This document shows, one piece after another, positions 61,154 through 64,000 of a DNA stretch of 64,000 bases. The notes under the pieces were generated by a model. That model did no database searches, had not been told where the DNA came from, and saw only the letters and a list, made by a program, of their open reading frames with translations. The DNA comes from an uncultured Clostridia bacterium (GTDB lineage: Bacteria > Bacillota > Clostridia > Lachnospirales > CAG-274). Position 1 is the stretch's first letter. Every line of letters starts with the position of its first letter. The stretch is from contig CANRPW010000007.1 of the NCBI GenBank assembly GCA_947632615.1, positions 1-64,000 of the forward strand, in the 5' to 3' direction. The position numbers and the translations under genes were made by a program.

Positions 61154-61285
61154 GCCCCCTCATTTCCAACGATCGCAGATCGTTGGAAATGAGGGGGCCG
61201 CAGGGGGATGTGGGAAGCCGAAACGGGAAAAGCGAGCCCTACGGGCTCGCTTTTCCCGTTTCGGCTTCCCACATCCCCCTGCGGC
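61154..61285 (+). repeat. Palindrome element VIII
   Basis: Hairpin 1 (61154-61198, 21-bp arms, loop GCA) and hairpin 2 (61197-61285, 43-bp perfect arms, loop TAC). It is a homologue of element VII next door: both flanks and hairpin 1 are alike, and differences in hairpin 1 are paired on both arms. Together VII and VIII fill the 428-bp gap between lysC and the aminotransferase. Confidence 0.9.
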
Positions 61286-61328
61286 TCCCTCTGCCGGGTC
61301 GGTAGACCGGAAAAATTGTGAAATTTTT

Positions 61329-62525
61329 TTAAAAATTTTGTTTAATGAATTTCTCTATGCGGTTAAGCCCCAATATAACGCTTTCCATTGAAGGAGCAAA
61401 GGAAAGACGTATAAAATCCGGCTCGCCGAATACATCTCCGGCTACTGTTGCCACATTATATTTATTCAGCAGTATTTTGGAAACATCTCTGCCGCTGTTT
61501 ATAGAAGTACCGTCAACTGTGCTGCCAAAAAGCCCTGCCACATTTACGAATATGTAAAGACCGCCTAAAGGTCTTGCGCTTCTCAGATAAGGAAGGTCGG
61601 ATATTCTTTGTGACATATAGTCACGTCTGCGCTTAAGCTCGTTGAGCATTTGTGTTATAAAGCCATCTCCGCCTTCAAGAGCAGCCAGCGCCGCATATTG
61701 AGATGCTACATTGGCATTAGTACATGAATGGCTCTGTATGTTTGACATAGCCTTTGCCGTTTCTTTATTTGAAATGGAATAGCCTATGCGCCAAGGTGTC
61801 ATGGAGTAGGTTTTGGAAAAGCTGTTTATAATGATAGTCCTTTCTCTTATCTTTTCGTTAAGAGAGGCTATGCTTGTAAACTTAACCTTTCCCGAATATA
61901 TCATTTTGTCATATACCTCATCGGATATTACAAAGAGGTCGTTTTTTTCTGCAAAATCTGCTATTACCCTGAGCTCCTCGGGTGTATAGAGCGCGCCTGT
62001 GGGGTTGTTGGGACTGTTTACTATTATTGCCCTTGTCCTGTCCGTCAAGGCGTTTTCAAGCTCGGAGGCTGTCATTTTATAGCCGTGCTCCTGCTTGGTA
62101 TGTATTATAACAGGGTTTCCCCCTGCAAGCCTTACAAGCTCCACATAGCTCTGCCAATATGGGGCGGAGATGACGACCTCATCCCCCTGACCCACTATTG
62201 AAAAAACTGCATTAAAGACCGCCTGCTTACCGCCATTTGTGATAACTACATTTTCGGGCTTACACTCAAAGCCCCTGTCGGCAAGTGTCTTTTCACATAT
62301 TGCCCTGCGAAGCTCTATATTACCCTCAGAGCTTGTATATCTGGGCAGTCCTTCTTCAATAGCCTTTACAGTGGCTTCCTTTATATAAGAGGGCGTTTCA
62401 AAATCCACCTCTCCCGTGCCTAAATTTACAACGTCAAAGCCGTTGATATTCATTTTTTCGGTTTCTGCCGAAGCGTTAAGCTCTGCGGAGGTTTTCACCT
62501 GCGTTGCTCTTTCGGATAGTATCAT
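61329..62525 (-). CDS. PLP-dependent aminotransferase, class I (aspartate aminotransferase-like)
   Basis: A 398-aa fold-type I enzyme: GTGEVDFETPSYI, VNSPNNPTGALYTPEEL and the lysine motif INSFSKTYSMTPWRIGYS. This is the AspB group common in Bacillota. ATG at 62525 follows GGGGGAGGGTGTTAT; an earlier in-frame ATG lacks a site. Aspartate-family neighbours fit oxaloacetate/aspartate exchange, but other amino acids are possible. Confidence 0.9.
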   Translation of the reverse strand: MILSERATQVKTSAELNASAETEKMNINGFDVVNLGTGEVDFETPSYIKEATVKAIEEGLPRYTSSEGNIELRRAICEKTLADRGFECKPENVVITNGGKQAVFNAVFSIVGQGDEVVISAPYWQSYVELVRLAGGNPVIIHTKQEHGYKMTASELENALTDRTRAIIVNSPNNPTGALYTPEELRVIADFAEKNDLFVISDEVYDKMIYSGKVKFTSIASLNEKIRERTIIINSFSKTYSMTPWRIGYSISNKETAKAMSNIQSHSCTNANVASQYAALAALEGGDGFITQMLNELKRRRDYMSQRISDLPYLRSARPLGGLYIFVNVAGLFGSTVDGTSINSGRDVSKILLNKYNVATVAGDVFGEPDFIRLSFAPSMESVILGLNRIEKFIKQNF

Positions 62526-62628
62526 ATAACACCCTCCCCCTATATAAACCTGCAATGGCATAATTTTTTCATTCTGTTTATATTTTATAACAAGGCATTA
62601 TTCTTTTCAAGTGAAAATTTTGGTATTG

Positions 62629-62922
62629 TCACGCTTTTGGAAGCTCATACAGCTTTTTGTCGGAAGGCTTGTAAAGCACAAACTTTCGACCTATTGTCTG
62701 CACAAGCTGAGAGCGTGTTCTTTCGGCAATTACCTCTGCTATATCTCTGACATCATCAAAGCAATTCTCTAAAACAGTGCCCTTTATAAGCTCTCTTGCG
62801 GCAAGAGCCTCGGCTGCCGACTTTACTACCTCAGGGCTTGCTCCGCCCTTACCAACCTGCACAACAGGTGTGAGCTTGGCAGCTTCACTTTTAAGATATG
62901 CCCTTTGTTTGCTTGTAAGCAT
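62629..62922 (-). CDS. yhbY: YhbY family CRM-domain RNA-binding protein
   Basis: A 97-aa single CRM domain: LTSKQRAYLKSEAAKLTPVVQVGKGGASPEV, with the GxxG loop in VGKGG. These proteins associate with pre-50S particles. It lies 15 bp after obgE, a usual partner in Bacillota. Confidence 0.95.
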   Translation of the reverse strand: MLTSKQRAYLKSEAAKLTPVVQVGKGGASPEVVKSAAEALAARELIKGTVLENCFDDVRDIAEVIAERTRSQLVQTIGRKFVLYKPSDKKLYELPKA

Positions 62923-62937
62923 ATTCTTCCTCCTTAA

Positions 62938-64000
62938 TCAGTCAAAAAATTCAAATTCAAGGTCGTAAATAGCAACGGTATCTCCGTCCTTTACGCCCTT
63001 TTCTTTAAGAGCCTCAATAATGCCCTTTTCTCTTAAATAGTTTTGGAAGAAGGCAAAGCCCTTTTCGGTGTCTATGTTGGTATAGCCTATCATTCTTTCA
63101 ACACCTGCACCTTCAACAAGGAAATATCCCGGCTCTACCTCGGTTATGGTAAATTTAGCCTTATCCTCGGGTATCTCGTCTATAAACTCGTCATATTCCT
63201 CTTCAAAAATGACGTCCTCGGGATAGTTTTCAAGTATGGAAGCCGCTTCCTTAAGAAGCTCATCAATGCCCGTATTGGTGATAGCCGAAAGAGGAAATAC
63301 CTTCATGCCCTTGCTTTCGTAGGCATCCTTTATTCTTTGAAGATTGTCCTTGCCTGTTTCTATATCCATTTTGTTGGCGGCGATTATCATAGGTCTGTCA
63401 AGAAGCTCCTTATTATATTTGTAAAGCTCCTCATTTATAAGCCTTATGCTCTCCACAGGGTCGTTGCCCTCTATGCCCGCTGCATCAACAACGTGAATAA
63501 ACGCCTTTGTTCTTTCAATGTGTCTTAAAAAGTCAAAGCCAAGCCCCGCGCCCTCACTTGCGCCCTCAATAAGCCCGGGGATATCCGCAAGCACAAAGTC
63601 TTTGCCATATTTTCCCCTTACTACGCCTAAATTGGGACTGAGAGTTGTGAAATGATATTCGGCAATTTTGGGGTTTGCATTTGTAGCCATTTTTAAAATG
63701 GTGGACTTGCCTGCACTGGGAAGCCCTATAAGCCCTACATCGGCTATGAGCTTAAGCTCCAATATAATGTCATATTCCTTTGAGGGCTTGCCCGGCTCGC
63801 TATATCTGGGAGCTTGCCTTGTGGCTGTGGCAAAGTGACGGTTTCCTCTGCCGCCTCTGCCGCCCTTTATGAGTATTTTTCTTTCGTCAGCCTTTGTAAG
63901 GTCCGCCATTACCTTGTTTGTGACGGCTTCTCTGATGATAGTCCCCGGGGGCACTTTTATGACGATGTCGGCTCCGTCGCCGCCTGAGCAGTTTCTCTTG
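62938..64000 (-). CDS. obgE: GTPase Obg (5' end outside the window)
   Basis: A ribosome-assembly and stress GTPase. The visible ~354 codons begin inside the glycine-rich Obg fold (KRNCSGGDGADIVIKVPPGT). G domain: VGLIGLPSAGKSTILKM (P-loop), DIPGLIEGASEGAGLGFDFLRH and NKMDIE. A C-terminal OCT domain (~260 on) ends DYDLEFEFFD-like. About 60-70 N-terminal residues lie beyond base 64000. Confidence 0.96.
   Translation of the reverse strand, partial: KRNCSGGDGADIVIKVPPGTIIREAVTNKVMADLTKADERKILIKGGRGGRGNRHFATATRQAPRYSEPGKPSKEYDIILELKLIADVGLIGLPSAGKSTILKMATNANPKIAEYHFTTLSPNLGVVRGKYGKDFVLADIPGLIEGASEGAGLGFDFLRHIERTKAFIHVVDAAGIEGNDPVESIRLINEELYKYNKELLDRPMIIAANKMDIETGKDNLQRIKDAYESKGMKVFPLSAITNTGIDELLKEAASILENYPEDVIFEEEYDEFIDEIPEDKAKFTITEVEPGYFLVEGAGVERMIGYTNIDTEKGFAFFQNYLREKGIIEALKEKGVKDGDTVAIYDLEFEFFD

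Overview
The window looks like chromosome from a spore-forming, anaerobic, low-to-mid G+C Clostridia (Bacillota). Support for this: spoIVA and ylbJ, a Gram-positive sepF/ylm/divIVA division cluster, mcsA-mcsB-clpC, T-box leaders, strong AGGAGG ribosome-binding sites and GatCAB paired with an archaeal-type AspRS. I cannot name the genus. The right edge cuts obgE.

Layout. 1-7.5 kb: MATE exporter with a leader hairpin, ftsY-smc, a panE-like reductase. 7.6-12.1 kb: aminotransferase plus ECF S component, a Cys/Gly-tailed protein and spoIVA. 12.2-16.6 kb: a secreted Cu-amine-oxidase-N-like protein, second MATE, acetyltransferase, a 512-aa orphan. 16.7-20.9 kb: heat-shock operon mcsA-mcsB-clpC behind a perfect CIRCE and without ctsR. 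20.9-25.4 kb: argC-argJ-argB-argD behind phased ArgR-like boxes. 25.5-27.5 kb: methyltransferase, sugar epimerase, tRNA-Thr. 27.7-32.5 kb: divIVA-ylmH-ylmG-sepF-ylmE and a HlyD-like protein. 32.6-37.7 kb: ylbJ, coiled-coil protein, coaD, rsmD, recG, asp23. 37.8-42.6 kb: gatB-gatA-gatC, aspS and its T-box. 42.8-43.6 kb: rpmH-rnpA-yidD. 43.7-47.6 kb: dapB, GNAT, dapA, asd and a cytidylate-kinase-like gene. 47.7-50.2 kb: an accessory island with nine small-RNA-like units, a tnpV gene and an aldo/keto reductase remnant. 50.3-54.4 kb: an OPT transporter gene broken by one amber codon, PqqD-like and winged-helix-like proteins, pepD. 54.7-62.5 kb: third MATE, TrpB2 with a Trp T-box, ACT protein-hom-lysC and an aminotransferase. 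62.6-64 kb: yhbY and obgE.

Metabolic logic: asd, dapA, dapB, hom and lysC cover much of the aspartate family, and the arg genes cover the acetylated arm of arginine synthesis. Hom and lysC follow an ACT-domain protein. AspRS plus GatCAB suggests that Asn-tRNA is made by transamidation.

Two systems here are not explained by ordinary annotation. First, nine tandem units at 47.86-49.80 kb each carry a -35/-10 pair spaced exactly 17 bp and a predicted ~70-nt RNA. Each RNA has a closing stem plus U-tract and an inner hairpin whose paired bases change together between units. Second, eight intergenic elements (1-143, 7616-7794, 12095-12225, 25406-25541, 27219-27372, 54437-54721, 60928-61057, 61154-61285) consist of two to four adjoining long, nearly perfect palindromes. 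Their stem sequences differ from copy to copy, and some share arms so that alternative pairings exclude each other. A third pattern: the Cys/Gly-tailed gene and spoIVA both have an upstream anti-Shine-Dalgarno arm placed so that only readthrough RNA, and not RNA from their own SigE-like promoters, would hide the ribosome site.
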